Assembly: GCA_015522745.1 (NCBI GenBank) | Contig: WALQ01000058.1 | Location: 1 to 19,032 of the forward strand | Reading direction: 5' to 3' | Length of the DNA stretch: 19,032 nt | Origin: Candidatus Aenigmatarchaeota archaeon | Lineage (GTDB): Archaea; Aenigmatarchaeota; Aenigmatarchaeia; GW2011-AR5; WALA01 | In this document: positions 7,813-15,752 of the stretch, piece by piece | How positions within the stretch are numbered: the first letter of the stretch is position 1 | How the letters are laid out: the number at the start of each line of letters is the position of its first letter | Notes under the pieces: generated by a model | Databases searched by the model: none | The model's input: the letters and a program-made list of their open reading frames with translations, nothing else | Told to the model about the DNA's origin: nothing | Program-made: the position numbers and the translations under genes

Positions 7813-8607
7813 TTACTTTCCACCCATATACATCGATATGGCAGTTCCGGTCACGACAGCAACGAGTGCGTCAGAACTGAAAAACTTCAATGAAAGTACA
7901 TCAATTAGTGGCATCGAAGACCACGATACTGCAAGTATAATCGCGATTGTTATACCTGCTACAAGTGTTATAAGAAAGCGTTCCGTTTCTTTCGTGCGCT
8001 CTTTTAATGACATTATGTATATCAGAGCTCCGAAGACAAATATAAAGAATATTGCGGCTCCTACGGTTGGATTTGGTGCTGAGATTGTTTTTGATGAGAA
8101 CACACCAAATTCGGAAATTATTAAGTACACGATTCTCTTTCCTATGCTGTTACCTTCTGTAAATTGACTGAACATTTGAGTCGGTGATGGTTGACTTCTG
8201 ACTTTTTCTATCTCCTTATCTATCTTGTCGTAAGTTGATGTGTTTTTCAACAGCGTAGTAATTCCTCCGAAAAGCCCCAGTATAATAGATAGACTTCCAA
8301 CGAACAGCAGAAGTATGTTTGATAATGTTGCTCCAGTTTGATGGAACCTTGATATGAATACTGTTATGAACAGATAAGATGCGTATGATATTATTGTCAG
8401 AACGAGAAACGATTCTATGACCTTCATCATAGCTGTTGTTATCTTGTTGATTATTATGAGTGATATGAGAAATAGCGTTATGGAAATTGCTATTGCAGTG
8501 AAATCACCAGAGCGAATGAGCGTTGGAATATTTTTCGTGTAAAGGTACATGAACTTCAATGTGCTTGTTGTGTTGAATGCAGTTTGATTTATAAAATATT
8601 CCATCAT
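7813..8607 (-). CDS. Multi-pass membrane protein, function unknown
   Basis: I do not recognise this 264-residue protein. It has about six hydrophobic helices: roughly residues 37-57, 63-85, 93-117, 183-205, 213-232 and 247-262. Between the third and fourth is a soluble loop of about 65 residues rich in charged residues and serine (KIDKEIEKVRSQPSPTQMF). The first 36 residues are polar with an NQT/NTT-rich segment and may lie outside. There are no obvious catalytic motifs. Two ATGs sit in tandem (8607 and 8604). A TATA-like TTTTTAAACA is centred about 26 bases before the first, so the message may be leaderless. The gene is divergent from a MinD-like ATPase, suggesting but not proving a shared membrane process. 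A small channel, a transporter or a membrane scaffold are all possible. Confidence 0.75.
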   Translation of the reverse strand: MMEYFINQTAFNTTSTLKFMYLYTKNIPTLIRSGDFTAIAISITLFLISLIIINKITTAMMKVIESFLVLTIISYASYLFITVFISRFHQTGATLSNILLLFVGSLSIILGLFGGITTLLKNTSTYDKIDKEIEKVRSQPSPTQMFSQFTEGNSIGKRIVYLIISEFGVFSSKTISAPNPTVGAAIFFIFVFGALIYIMSLKERTKETERFLITLVAGITIAIILAVSWSSMPLIDVLSLKFFSSDALVAVVTGTAISMYMGGK

Positions 8608-8686
8608 ACATATAATTCATGAAAAAATGTTTAAAAACGGTTAATTATTTAAATAAACGAAACAATTATTATCTGCGGGGGATTGA
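8608..8686. promoter_or_regulatory. Divergent promoter region, membrane protein / MinD
   Basis: This 79-base spacer between divergent genes contains two separate TATA-like elements. ATTTAAATAA (8647-8656) faces right, about 30 bases before a start that would leave a short leader containing GGGGGAT just before the minD-like ATG. TTTTTAAACA (about 8628-8638, minus strand) faces left and predicts a leaderless message for the membrane protein. No operator-like repeat was evident. Confidence 0.55.
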
Positions 8687-9448
8687 ATGACACGATTTAT
8701 ATGTATCTCTTCTGGAAAAGGCGGAGTCGGAAAAACGACACTTGTCGCAAACCTCTCGACAGTTCTTAGTAAAATAGGGAAAAATATTGTAGTTATAGAT
8801 GCAAATGTGACTACGCCAAATCTTGGGATACACCTTGGGATACCCCTTTATCCAAAAAATCTTCAAGACGTTCTTCGCGGTGATTCGCATCTTTACGAAT
8901 CGGTATATGAACATCCACTTGGAATGAAAGTTATACCATCTGGAATATCAGTCGAGGATCTCAAAGATTTGAATACGGATAACCTCAGAAAGGTTTTTGA
9001 CATACTTGAAGGCACAGCCGACATAGTCATAGTAGATTCCGCCGCAGGTCTTGGCAGAGAAGCCCTCGCCTCCATAGAATCTAGCGATGATTTAATAGTT
9101 ATTACAAACCCTGAGCTTCCTGCTGTAATAGATGCACTGAAAACCATAAAGATAGCTGAAGAGGCAGGAACGCGAATACTTGGTGTAGTTGTGAATCGTG
9201 TCACAGGAAAGAAGCATGAGCTTACCAACGAACAGATATCATCGATTTTAGACAATGTCCCAATACTTGCTACAATACCAGAGGACAAAAATGTCAAGGA
9301 GGCAATTTCAAAGATGATTCCAGTCGTTCATCATAACCCAACATCCCCTGCAAGCCAGAGCATATACAAACTTGCATCATTGATAACAGGAGAAAAGATT
9401 GATGTTCCGAAAACTTGGTATCAAAAAATATTTGGTGGGTTCTTCTGA
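8687..9448 (+). CDS. minD: MinD/ParA-family ATPase
   Basis: This is a deviant Walker-A ATPase of the MinD/ParA superfamily, which acts as a nucleotide-dependent membrane-bound dimer in positioning or partitioning. Of its 253 residues, SSGKGGVGKTT at about 8-18 is the deviant P-loop with signature lysine, VIDANVTTPN at about 36-45 resembles the switch I region, and VIVDSAAGLG at about 113-122 is Walker A'/B. The C-terminus, TWYQKIFGGFF, is aromatic and amphipathic, resembling a MinD membrane-targeting tail. GGGGGAT precedes the ATG. The stop TGA overlaps the ATG of a 52-codon membrane protein (TGATG), indicating translational coupling. No MinE or MinC is visible, as expected in archaea. The cellular target cannot be read from sequence; a flagellar or pilus positioning role or a division role are alternatives. 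Confidence 0.88.
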   Translation: MTRFICISSGKGGVGKTTLVANLSTVLSKIGKNIVVIDANVTTPNLGIHLGIPLYPKNLQDVLRGDSHLYESVYEHPLGMKVIPSGISVEDLKDLNTDNLRKVFDILEGTADIVIVDSAAGLGREALASIESSDDLIVITNPELPAVIDALKTIKIAEEAGTRILGVVVNRVTGKKHELTNEQISSILDNVPILATIPEDKNVKEAISKMIPVVHHNPTSPASQSIYKLASLITGEKIDVPKTWYQKIFGGFF

Positions 9449-9606
9449 TGATTGGGGAAATAAAATCGAGTTATATTGCATTTGCTGCTGCAATTGTTGT
9501 CATAATATTATTCTTTTTCATCAAATGGCCGTCATTTTATTTTCGTGCAGGAGCCACAATAATACTAATACTGGTCATTATGATTTATGCAATGTTTTCA
9601 TCTTAA
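9448..9606 (+). CDS. 52-residue membrane microprotein, coupled to MinD
   Basis: This is a very small protein of unknown function. It starts at the ATG overlapping the MinD stop by one base and is preceded by GGTGGG eight bases upstream. Residues about 9-27 (YIAFAAAIVVIILFFFIKW) and about 32-50 (FRAGATIILILVIMIYAMF) form two hydrophobic helices joined by a short WPSFYFR turn, giving a helical hairpin. There are no cysteines or catalytic motifs. The tight coupling to MinD and equal orientation suggest a membrane partner or anchor for that ATPase; this is inference. Its last 29 bases overlap the 3' end of the convergent pheT gene. A longer reading from an upstream ATG at 9415 is rejected because it lies within minD. 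Confidence 0.72.
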   Translation: MIGEIKSSYIAFAAAIVVIILFFFIKWPSFYFRAGATIILILVIMIYAMFSS

Positions 9607-11215
9607 GAAAAATTTTTCTCATATCAAGTTCGAAAAGTGCCACCGGTTTCTCGACTTTCCATTTGTTCAGTACTGACGGATGAACCTCACCAATTACACC
9701 AATTTCATCGCCATCGATAACAACAGTGCCCGCACGCCCTGAAATAAATCGAACATCGTTACGTTCAATTATTTTGAATTTCAATTTCAACGAGCTTAAC
9801 AACTCTTTCAAAACCGAACTTATATTAGAGTAATTTCCAGGAGATGATGCCGCACAAATCATGTTTGTCTCATCAGCGCCTGTCTCGGTAGGGCCCAAAA
9901 ATACAATCTTTCCCATCTCAAATATGCTCTGTGGATAATCCACGTGCTTATTTTGAGAGAAAACATTTAATATCCCTGGCATTAAGTCACGCCTACATAC
10001 GCTAAATTCGTCTGATTTTGCATTTAGTATTTCGACGAGATTGTTGTTCGTGTTCATTTTTTCATTCTGGTCATTCTGAGATGATAATATCATTGTCCGA
10101 ACTTCTTGGAACATCATTCCATTCATTAAAGACGCCACCGCTGTTTTGAAGTCGTTTTCTCTCAAGGACGTACCACGTGTGAATATTCCTGGAAGTTCCG
10201 GCTCAATATTCTCATATCCATATGCTATTGCTACATCTTCTGCAATGTCTATTTGGTGCATTATATCAGTTCTGTAAGGAGGTATCAGCACGTGCCCATT
10301 GTAGTCAAGACCAGCGCGCTTTAAAAGTTGAACAAATTTTTCAACACTTATGTTTATTCCAATTATTTTCTTTATATAATTAAGATCGACATTCATCGTT
10401 CGTTCCTTAAAATCTGGTGTTATACACTCATTTCCATCGACAATTCTCACTGATTCAACTATAAATCCACGGTCAGCCATGGAAGTTGTTATTATATTCA
10501 ACGCTTTTTTCAGGGAATCAAGATGAGTTCCTGTTATGTCTATAAAAAGATTTTTTGTATTCTCTGTTACGCGCGTGAGTTCTCCATTTATTATTGGTGG
10601 AAAGCTCAATACATTGTTCTCGCTGTCAACAAGTATGGGATACTTATCGGAAACAAGATGTTTGTATTTAATCCCTTTGGGATGTTTTTCAAGTATATTC
10701 TCTAGCGTCATCTCCTTATCCATATCAAGAGGAACGAATTTTACTTCATTTCCACCAACTGCTTTGTAGTAGAAAGGAGGCTTGACCATATCCAAGTCGT
10801 GTATACCTATTGCTATTTTTTTTCTTTTTCTCCCAAATGTTTCGTGTATCTTCTCTTGGAACTGCATCAAATCCAAAAGAAAATCTTCGTCTATGTCAAC
10901 ATTTCTTATAACAGCTGATACTATAAATGGTCGAGTGTTCTTAACGCTCTTATCAACGAATACCGATATTTTATACGGCGTCGATGTATACCTCTTCGGA
11001 TCTTCAAGACCAAGGAAATACCGTACGTTTCTTGTAAACCCTTCTATGCTTAACATATCTGGTCTGTTTGGAAATATTTCAAAACTCACTTCATCATTTG
11101 TCATACTTTCAAGCGGAGCTCCCATCATGGGTATTATTTCCTTGTAATATCTGCTATCCAATTTCATTCCGATGAGCTGTTCGAGCTCCGATTTTTTGAA
11201 CGTTACTATAGCCAT
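9578..11215 (-). CDS. pheT: Phenylalanyl-tRNA synthetase beta subunit
   Basis: This is the beta chain of the heterotetrameric PheRS, carrying the tRNA-binding and editing (B3/B4) domains and a catalytically inert synthetase core. Its 545 residues are normal for archaea, which lack the bacterial N-terminal tRNA-binding B1 domain. The beginning is typical (MAIVTFKKSELEQLIG), the B5 region appears around VLIPPYRTDIMHQIDIAEDV, and the core continues through AYGYENIEPELP and the C-terminal GEVHPSVLNKW. The ATG overlaps the end of pheS by ten bases and has GGGAGAT as ribosome site, so the two subunits are made from one message. The 3' end overlaps the convergent microprotein gene by 29 bases. Confidence 0.96.
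   Translation of the reverse strand: MAIVTFKKSELEQLIGMKLDSRYYKEIIPMMGAPLESMTNDEVSFEIFPNRPDMLSIEGFTRNVRYFLGLEDPKRYTSTPYKISVFVDKSVKNTRPFIVSAVIRNVDIDEDFLLDLMQFQEKIHETFGRKRKKIAIGIHDLDMVKPPFYYKAVGGNEVKFVPLDMDKEMTLENILEKHPKGIKYKHLVSDKYPILVDSENNVLSFPPIINGELTRVTENTKNLFIDITGTHLDSLKKALNIITTSMADRGFIVESVRIVDGNECITPDFKERTMNVDLNYIKKIIGINISVEKFVQLLKRAGLDYNGHVLIPPYRTDIMHQIDIAEDVAIAYGYENIEPELPGIFTRGTSLRENDFKTAVASLMNGMMFQEVRTMILSSQNDQNEKMNTNNNLVEILNAKSDEFSVCRRDLMPGILNVFSQNKHVDYPQSIFEMGKIVFLGPTETGADETNMICAASSPGNYSNISSVLKELLSSLKLKFKIIERNDVRFISGRAGTVVIDGDEIGVIGEVHPSVLNKWKVEKPVALFELDMRKIFLKMKTLHKS
9606..9619 (+). terminator. Possible T-tract terminator after minD-microprotein unit
   Basis: The 14-base perfect palindrome AGAAAAATTTTTCT begins at the last base of the microprotein stop codon. 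Its T5 run (9613-9617) lies just after the plus-strand stop, where an archaeal U-tract terminator would be expected. The matching T5 on the minus strand falls inside pheT coding sequence, so it is unlikely to stop that transcript. Confidence 0.4.
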
Positions 11216-12438
11216 ACTGGCATCTCCCTCAAAATATTTAAGTCATTCTTGTAGTAGAAATTTCTTATATCGTTCAGACCTGTTTTCAGCATCACGAGCC
11301 GTTCAAGTCCAAGTCCCCATGCGAGTACAGGAACGTTGACACCAAGTGGTCTTGTAACTTCAGGACGAAATATCCCTGCACCACCAAGTTCTATCCATTC
11401 ATCACGGTCTTTAAAGTACACTTCAGGTTCAACACTTACCTCGGTATACGGGAAGTATCCAGGTCGAAATCTTATCCTTTCAAATCCCATTCTTTTGTAA
11501 AATTCCTTCAAGTACCCGAGGAGATTCCTGAAGTTGACGTCTTTTGATATGACTATGCCTTCTATCTGTGTAAATTCTGGAAGATGCTTGTAATCTATCG
11601 TTTCATTTCTGAAAACCTTTCCTATAGAGAAAATCTTTTCGGGCGGAGACGACTTTGGTAAGTAGCGTGCTGAAACGGCCGTTGTGTGTGTTCTCATTAT
11701 AACTTTTTTTGCTATACATTCTTTCCATTTATATCTCCACCCAGTTGAACCGTAGCCACCATGTTCATGTACATCCTTTACCTTATTGATAAATTCCTTT
11801 GGTAGAGTTGCCTCACTTGGATCCTTCAAAAAGAATGTATCGGCCATATCTCTTGCTGGATGGTCCTGTGGTTGAAATAATGCATCGAAATTCCAAAAAC
11901 TCGATTCAACGAGCGTTCCATCTATTTCTTTGAATCCCATTTCCAAAAATATTTTTCTCGCTTTCTCTATGTAGAGATTTATTATATGTCTTTTTCCCGC
12001 ATAAATTTTCTTCCCGATAACGGAAACATTATATCGTCTAAACGATACATCTTTCCAAATTCCAGTTTTAATTATTTCTTCATTCAAGTTATCTATAACT
12101 TTTCCGCGGTATTTTTCAGCGCGCTCGAATATGCCTTCTTTCTCTTGTTTTATGAGATTTCTCTTGAGAAGCAACTTTATCATTTCCTCTGGTGCATTGT
12201 TAATATTTTTTAGATACGTGAGCTCTTTCTGTTCATCATCCTTTTCAAATTTTACGATGCTATTTTCTATCTTTATCAATCCTTTCTTTTTTGCCCACGC
12301 CAGCGCTATAGAAAAGTTTTCAATTTTATTTCTGAGCTCCCTTATATTCATCGGCCCTTCTTTTACTATGCTTGCTAAGACCTGCTCAGGTAAGCCATTC
12401 TCGAGATACTTTTTTCCTTCTTCAGTCAATGTGTACAT
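11206..12438 (-). CDS. pheS: Phenylalanyl-tRNA synthetase alpha subunit, N-terminally short
   Basis: This is the catalytic alpha chain of PheRS. With the ATG at 12438 it has 410 residues, while archaeal PheS proteins are commonly about 460-500. It opens at MYTLTEEGKKYLENGLPE, which in relatives follows an N-terminal winged-helix region. One DNA/tRNA-binding winged helix therefore appears to be missing. Class II motifs are intact: the motif-1 region NFDALFQPQDHPARD at about 183-197, motif 2 FRNETIDYKHLPEF at about 276-289, and motif 3 as GLGLERLVMLKTG near the C-terminus. An ATG at 12459 would add seven residues but has no ribosome site. AGTGAA three bases before 12438 overlaps the protease stop. 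The gene follows the Lon-like protease gene by four bases and overlaps pheT. Confidence 0.94.
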   Translation of the reverse strand: MYTLTEEGKKYLENGLPEQVLASIVKEGPMNIRELRNKIENFSIALAWAKKKGLIKIENSIVKFEKDDEQKELTYLKNINNAPEEMIKLLLKRNLIKQEKEGIFERAEKYRGKVIDNLNEEIIKTGIWKDVSFRRYNVSVIGKKIYAGKRHIINLYIEKARKIFLEMGFKEIDGTLVESSFWNFDALFQPQDHPARDMADTFFLKDPSEATLPKEFINKVKDVHEHGGYGSTGWRYKWKECIAKKVIMRTHTTAVSARYLPKSSPPEKIFSIGKVFRNETIDYKHLPEFTQIEGIVISKDVNFRNLLGYLKEFYKRMGFERIRFRPGYFPYTEVSVEPEVYFKDRDEWIELGGAGIFRPEVTRPLGVNVPVLAWGLGLERLVMLKTGLNDIRNFYYKNDLNILREMPVWL

Positions 12439-12442
12439 AATT

Positions 12443-14275
12443 TCACTTCTTTTTGACATTTTTATTTGTTAATTTTCCCATAACAAAACCGATGAATATT
12501 GATATTACTATATAGATTGGAATTAAGTCTGATTGCCTTTCTTGCGGGGTTTCAACCTTTCTGACAGTTGGAACTGTTTCATTATACTGGCGTCCGGTAA
12601 GGTCTTCTGAAATCTGCGCGAGCTCATCTGCATATTTGTAATACAATAACTTTGACCGAACATCATTTAGGTTGTTTGCATAGTCATAATAATTTATTGA
12701 AACAAGCGGTATGTATCCATTGCTCTCTGCATCTGCTATACTATTTTCTGCTTCTATTTTGAATTCATTTATTTTGTTTTCGTCTTTGAGTCCGTTGGTT
12801 TCCATGAATGCGTCAGCGGTTGCCTTTGCCATTATGGCATTCATCAACGCCGATGCGTATTGACCGTTTTCATATTCATCTTCCGAACGCTGGAGGAGCT
12901 CATCAGCATTTTTCACATTTCCCATTATTGTTTCCGCATAAAGTATGGATGTCTTTGCATCCTCTATCCTTCTTTCTACAATCGGTTTCAATGATGAAAA
13001 ATTGAATGCCATATTTTTCTCATTGAAGTAATTTGTTAAGTTTATCCATATTTTAGCCGTTCGAGCACGTTCCTCTGCGTACGCAATGTTGTAACACGCA
13101 CCAATATAATTGTTGTTGTAAAAATCTTTCCATGCTTTGTCAACATAATTTTCAGAGTCGCTTATGCGCTCTTCTGACAGTGTTATAACCTCGATGTCCT
13201 CTGGACTGTTTATGTTTTTCTTTGTTTGATTTATCATCTCGGAAATGATTCGTGTTTCATCGTCGATAGAATTTATTTTCTTTTTCAAATCATTTTGATT
13301 CGAATAATCTATTATATTGTTTATGTAAGAGCATTTTATCCACACACCAAACGATATGCTTGCTGATGTGTAATAGTCTTCGGTGTTGTAAAAAACTGTT
13401 GCGTTTTTGTATTCACTCTCTGCATCATTGTATGTAGATTTCAATTGCGATATATACTCTATTGACATTTTTGAATTTGATATTTTTGAGTCTGTCTCAT
13501 CCATTTTTTCTTTTGCTATATCTAGCATATTTTTTGCTACACTTTTCATTATTTCCTTCACCTTTTTGTCGTCAATTTTTTTGCTTTTCTTTTCTGCTAT
13601 TTTATATCCAGTCATATAACCAAGAGCTTCGTTGACATTTGAAACTTCTACTACGGTTATATTCCAATTGTCTTTCGCATATTTCTTCATATCTATAGTT
13701 ATCGGCTTTGTTGTAATTTGAACACCAAAGGGAACCTTCGTTTTTTCAGTCTTCTCAATTGTTATCACGCTCTGACCTTTTGGGAGGAGGAACATTTTGG
13801 CACCATGGTTTGCTGCCGCGCCCGCCTTTTCAAATATCCCCCCAACCGGACCTATTGAGCCATCGGGGTTTATGGTTCCAGTCATGATGACGTTTTCACT
13901 GACGTTAAGACATTTAAGTGCAGATATAGTTGCGATTGTAAGTGCTCCGCCTGCCGATGGACCACCTATTATTGGTGAGTTCGACCTTATGGTGTAAAAA
14001 ACGTCGTATTTGTTTGGGTCAATCCTAAGAAGTTTGAATGCAACATCTCTTGATAGTCTGGCTGATGCTTGTGTGTCTATCTCAGTCAACGGAAATGTAT
14101 CGACAAAAACGTGGCCAGAACCAGGGCGCACATGGACGTTCGCGTTTGCAATCACACCTTTATATCCGTAGTTTGTTTTTTGTACAGCAGGAAGATATAT
14201 ATTTGCGCTCATATTGCATGAAAATGAAATGGCAGATAACACAACAAGTGCGGTTAATATTATTTTCATTCTCAT
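12443..14275 (-). CDS. Secreted, C-terminally anchored Lon-like (S16) protease
   Basis: This is a 610-residue protein with an S16 Lon-type protease domain but no AAA+ ATPase. A signal peptide covers about 1-24 (KIILTALVVLSAISF). The protease domain spans about 35-225, with catalytic Ser107 in GGPSAGG and Lys150 in GIFEKAG; their 43-residue spacing equals that of E. coli Lon. Residues about 235-575 are long, charged, mostly helical repeats with recurrent tyrosine- and alanine-rich segments, perhaps a coiled-coil or TPR-like stalk. A hydrophobic helix at about 583-603 followed by lysines (NKNVKKK) would anchor the C-terminus. The protein is thus inferred to act outside the membrane. GGTGAT three bases upstream sets the ATG at 14275. 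It heads the operon with pheS and pheT. Its substrate is unknown. Confidence 0.88.
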   Translation of the reverse strand: MRMKIILTALVVLSAISFSCNMSANIYLPAVQKTNYGYKGVIANANVHVRPGSGHVFVDTFPLTEIDTQASARLSRDVAFKLLRIDPNKYDVFYTIRSNSPIIGGPSAGGALTIATISALKCLNVSENVIMTGTINPDGSIGPVGGIFEKAGAAANHGAKMFLLPKGQSVITIEKTEKTKVPFGVQITTKPITIDMKKYAKDNWNITVVEVSNVNEALGYMTGYKIAEKKSKKIDDKKVKEIMKSVAKNMLDIAKEKMDETDSKISNSKMSIEYISQLKSTYNDAESEYKNATVFYNTEDYYTSASISFGVWIKCSYINNIIDYSNQNDLKKKINSIDDETRIISEMINQTKKNINSPEDIEVITLSEERISDSENYVDKAWKDFYNNNYIGACYNIAYAEERARTAKIWINLTNYFNEKNMAFNFSSLKPIVERRIEDAKTSILYAETIMGNVKNADELLQRSEDEYENGQYASALMNAIMAKATADAFMETNGLKDENKINEFKIEAENSIADAESNGYIPLVSINYYDYANNLNDVRSKLLYYKYADELAQISEDLTGRQYNETVPTVRKVETPQERQSDLIPIYIVISIFIGFVMGKLTNKNVKKK

Positions 14276-14315
14276 AAAATCACCATTTAAATATTTGAGT
14301 AGAAAAATTTAAAAT
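14276..14315. promoter_or_regulatory. 40-base divergent promoter region, S16 protease / glyS
   Basis: Two TATA-like elements face outward across each other's start region. ATTTAAATATTTG (14285-14296) is centred about 26 bases before the glyS ATG, predicting a leaderless glyS message. On the minus strand TTTTAAATTTTTC (14303-14315) predicts a leader of only about 8-10 bases that includes the protease ribosome site GGTGAT (14284-14279). The two core promoters interlock, so simultaneous occupancy by TBP/TFB may be limited. Confidence 0.6.
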
Positions 14316-15752
14316 ATGAATGCTACACTTGATAAAATAGAGACACTTGCTAAGAAGCGGGGTATATTTTATATATCAGGGGAAATCTACGGAGGTCTTT
14401 CTGGTATATATGAATACGGGCATATCGGAGCTCGCATGAAAAGAAAATTCGAAAATTTGTGGAGAAAATACTTCCTTTCACTCGATGATAATTTTTATGA
14501 GATAGAGACCTCAACAATAATGCCAAAGAATGTTTTCATTGCCTCCGGGCATGTTAAAAATTTTGTCGACCCCGTTGTTGTGTGTAAAAAATGTGGAAAC
14601 GTCGAGCGTGCTGACACAATAGTTGAAAATGTTTTGCACGAATCTTTCGAAGGAAAAAGTTTGGAGGAGCTAACAAAATTAATAAGAGACCATAAGATAA
14701 GATGCCCAAAATGCGATGGTGAGCTGAGCGAGGCAAGGTACTTCAACATGATGTTCCCACTCAAAATCGGGGTTTTCAATGTTAAAGATGCATTCTTGCG
14801 ACCGGAAACGGCTCAGGGTGTTTACATAAATTTCGTTCGTGAGTTTAATCTTACTAGGAAGCACCTTCCCCTTGGACTTGCAATTGTTGGCAGGGCGTAC
14901 AGGAATGAGATATCACCACGCCAACTCACATTGCGTCAGCGCGAATTCACGCAAGCAGAACTTCAGATATTTTTCGACTCGGATAAAATAAATGAGCATC
15001 CAAGATGGGATGAAGTCAAAGATTACAAATTGATTGTGAAAAGCGTAAATGGTGACACAACTAAAGTGGCGTGTAAGGACATGAACCTTCCAAAATTTTA
15101 TGTGTACCATATGGCTAAAGTTCAGCAATTTTATCTTGAAGTTTTGGGAGTTCCCGAAGAAAAATTCAGATTGCGTCAACTCAGTGACGAGGAAAAAGCG
15201 TTTTACAATAAGTATCACTGGGATGTTGAGATGTATATGGATAGTTTGGGAAAATTCAAGGAAGTTGGTGGAATACATTACAGGACAGACCATGATTTAG
15301 TTGGACATCAAAAAGTTTCCAAGGTCCGTCAGGAGATATTTTTCGATGGAAAAAGAATTGTTCCACATGTTCTTGAGCTCAGTTTTGGTGTGGACAGAAA
15401 CATATTCGGACTCATTGACATCGGCTATAACGAAGAAGATAGATTTGTTCTTAAAATACCAAAGAAAATGGCATCGTTTGATGTTGCTGTATTTCCACTT
15501 GTTAAGAAACTCTCCGAAAAGGCGAGAAATGTATACGACATATTGAAATCAGATTTTGACGCATTCTATGATGAATCTGGGTCCATTGGACGCCGTTATG
15601 CCCGCCAAGATGAAATAGGAACACCATTTTGCATTACAATAGACTTTCAAACACTTGAAGATAGTACGGTAACAATAAGAAATAGAGACGACGGAAGTCA
15701 AAAACGTGTGAAAATAGAAAAAATAAAGGATGAAATAGAAAAAAGTTTATGA
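14316..15752 (+). CDS. glyS: Glycyl-tRNA synthetase, dimeric archaeal/eukaryotic type
   Basis: This class II synthetase charges tRNA-Gly and works as an alpha2 dimer. Its 478 residues are clearly fewer than the roughly 550-600 usual for archaeal relatives, implying shortened insertions. Seen here are the N-terminal catalytic start (KKRGIFYISGEIYGGLSGIY), a zinc-binding insertion with Cys90, Cys93, Cys130 and Cys133, RPETAQG at 162-168, motif 2 VGRAYRNEISPR at about 191-202, and motif 3 ELSFGVDR at about 354-361 (P of the usual EPS replaced by L). The C-terminal anticodon-binding domain includes RYARQDEIGTPFCITID. The ATG at 14316 has no ribosome site but lies about 26 bases from a TATA box, as for a leaderless message. 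The stop overlaps the convergent CBS gene stop by six bases. Confidence 0.95.
   Translation: MNATLDKIETLAKKRGIFYISGEIYGGLSGIYEYGHIGARMKRKFENLWRKYFLSLDDNFYEIETSTIMPKNVFIASGHVKNFVDPVVVCKKCGNVERADTIVENVLHESFEGKSLEELTKLIRDHKIRCPKCDGELSEARYFNMMFPLKIGVFNVKDAFLRPETAQGVYINFVREFNLTRKHLPLGLAIVGRAYRNEISPRQLTLRQREFTQAELQIFFDSDKINEHPRWDEVKDYKLIVKSVNGDTTKVACKDMNLPKFYVYHMAKVQQFYLEVLGVPEEKFRLRQLSDEEKAFYNKYHWDVEMYMDSLGKFKEVGGIHYRTDHDLVGHQKVSKVRQEIFFDGKRIVPHVLELSFGVDRNIFGLIDIGYNEEDRFVLKIPKKMASFDVAVFPLVKKLSEKARNVYDILKSDFDAFYDESGSIGRRYARQDEIGTPFCITIDFQTLEDSTVTIRNRDDGSQKRVKIEKIKDEIEKSL
15717..15745 (-). terminator. Possible U-tract terminator after the CBS-HPF gene
   Basis: Read on the minus strand just past the CBS gene stop, there is CTTTTTTC (15737-15745) and then a second run of T6 (about 15717-15723). 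Archaeal termination often needs only such U-rich tracts. Both lie inside the 3' end of the convergent glyS coding region. The glyS transcript in turn meets a T5 tract at about 15771-15776. Confidence 0.35.

Noticed and set aside
9415..9447. Longer version of the microprotein starting at 9415
   Set aside because: This start lies inside minD in another frame and would add a polar stretch before the first helix; the ATG at 9448 overlaps the minD stop in a coupled arrangement and has GGTGGG upstream.
14200..14230. Lipoprotein cleavage site (Cys20) in the Lon-like protease
   Set aside because: The residues before Cys20 (SFS) do not match the usual lipobox, so an ordinary signal peptide is favoured.
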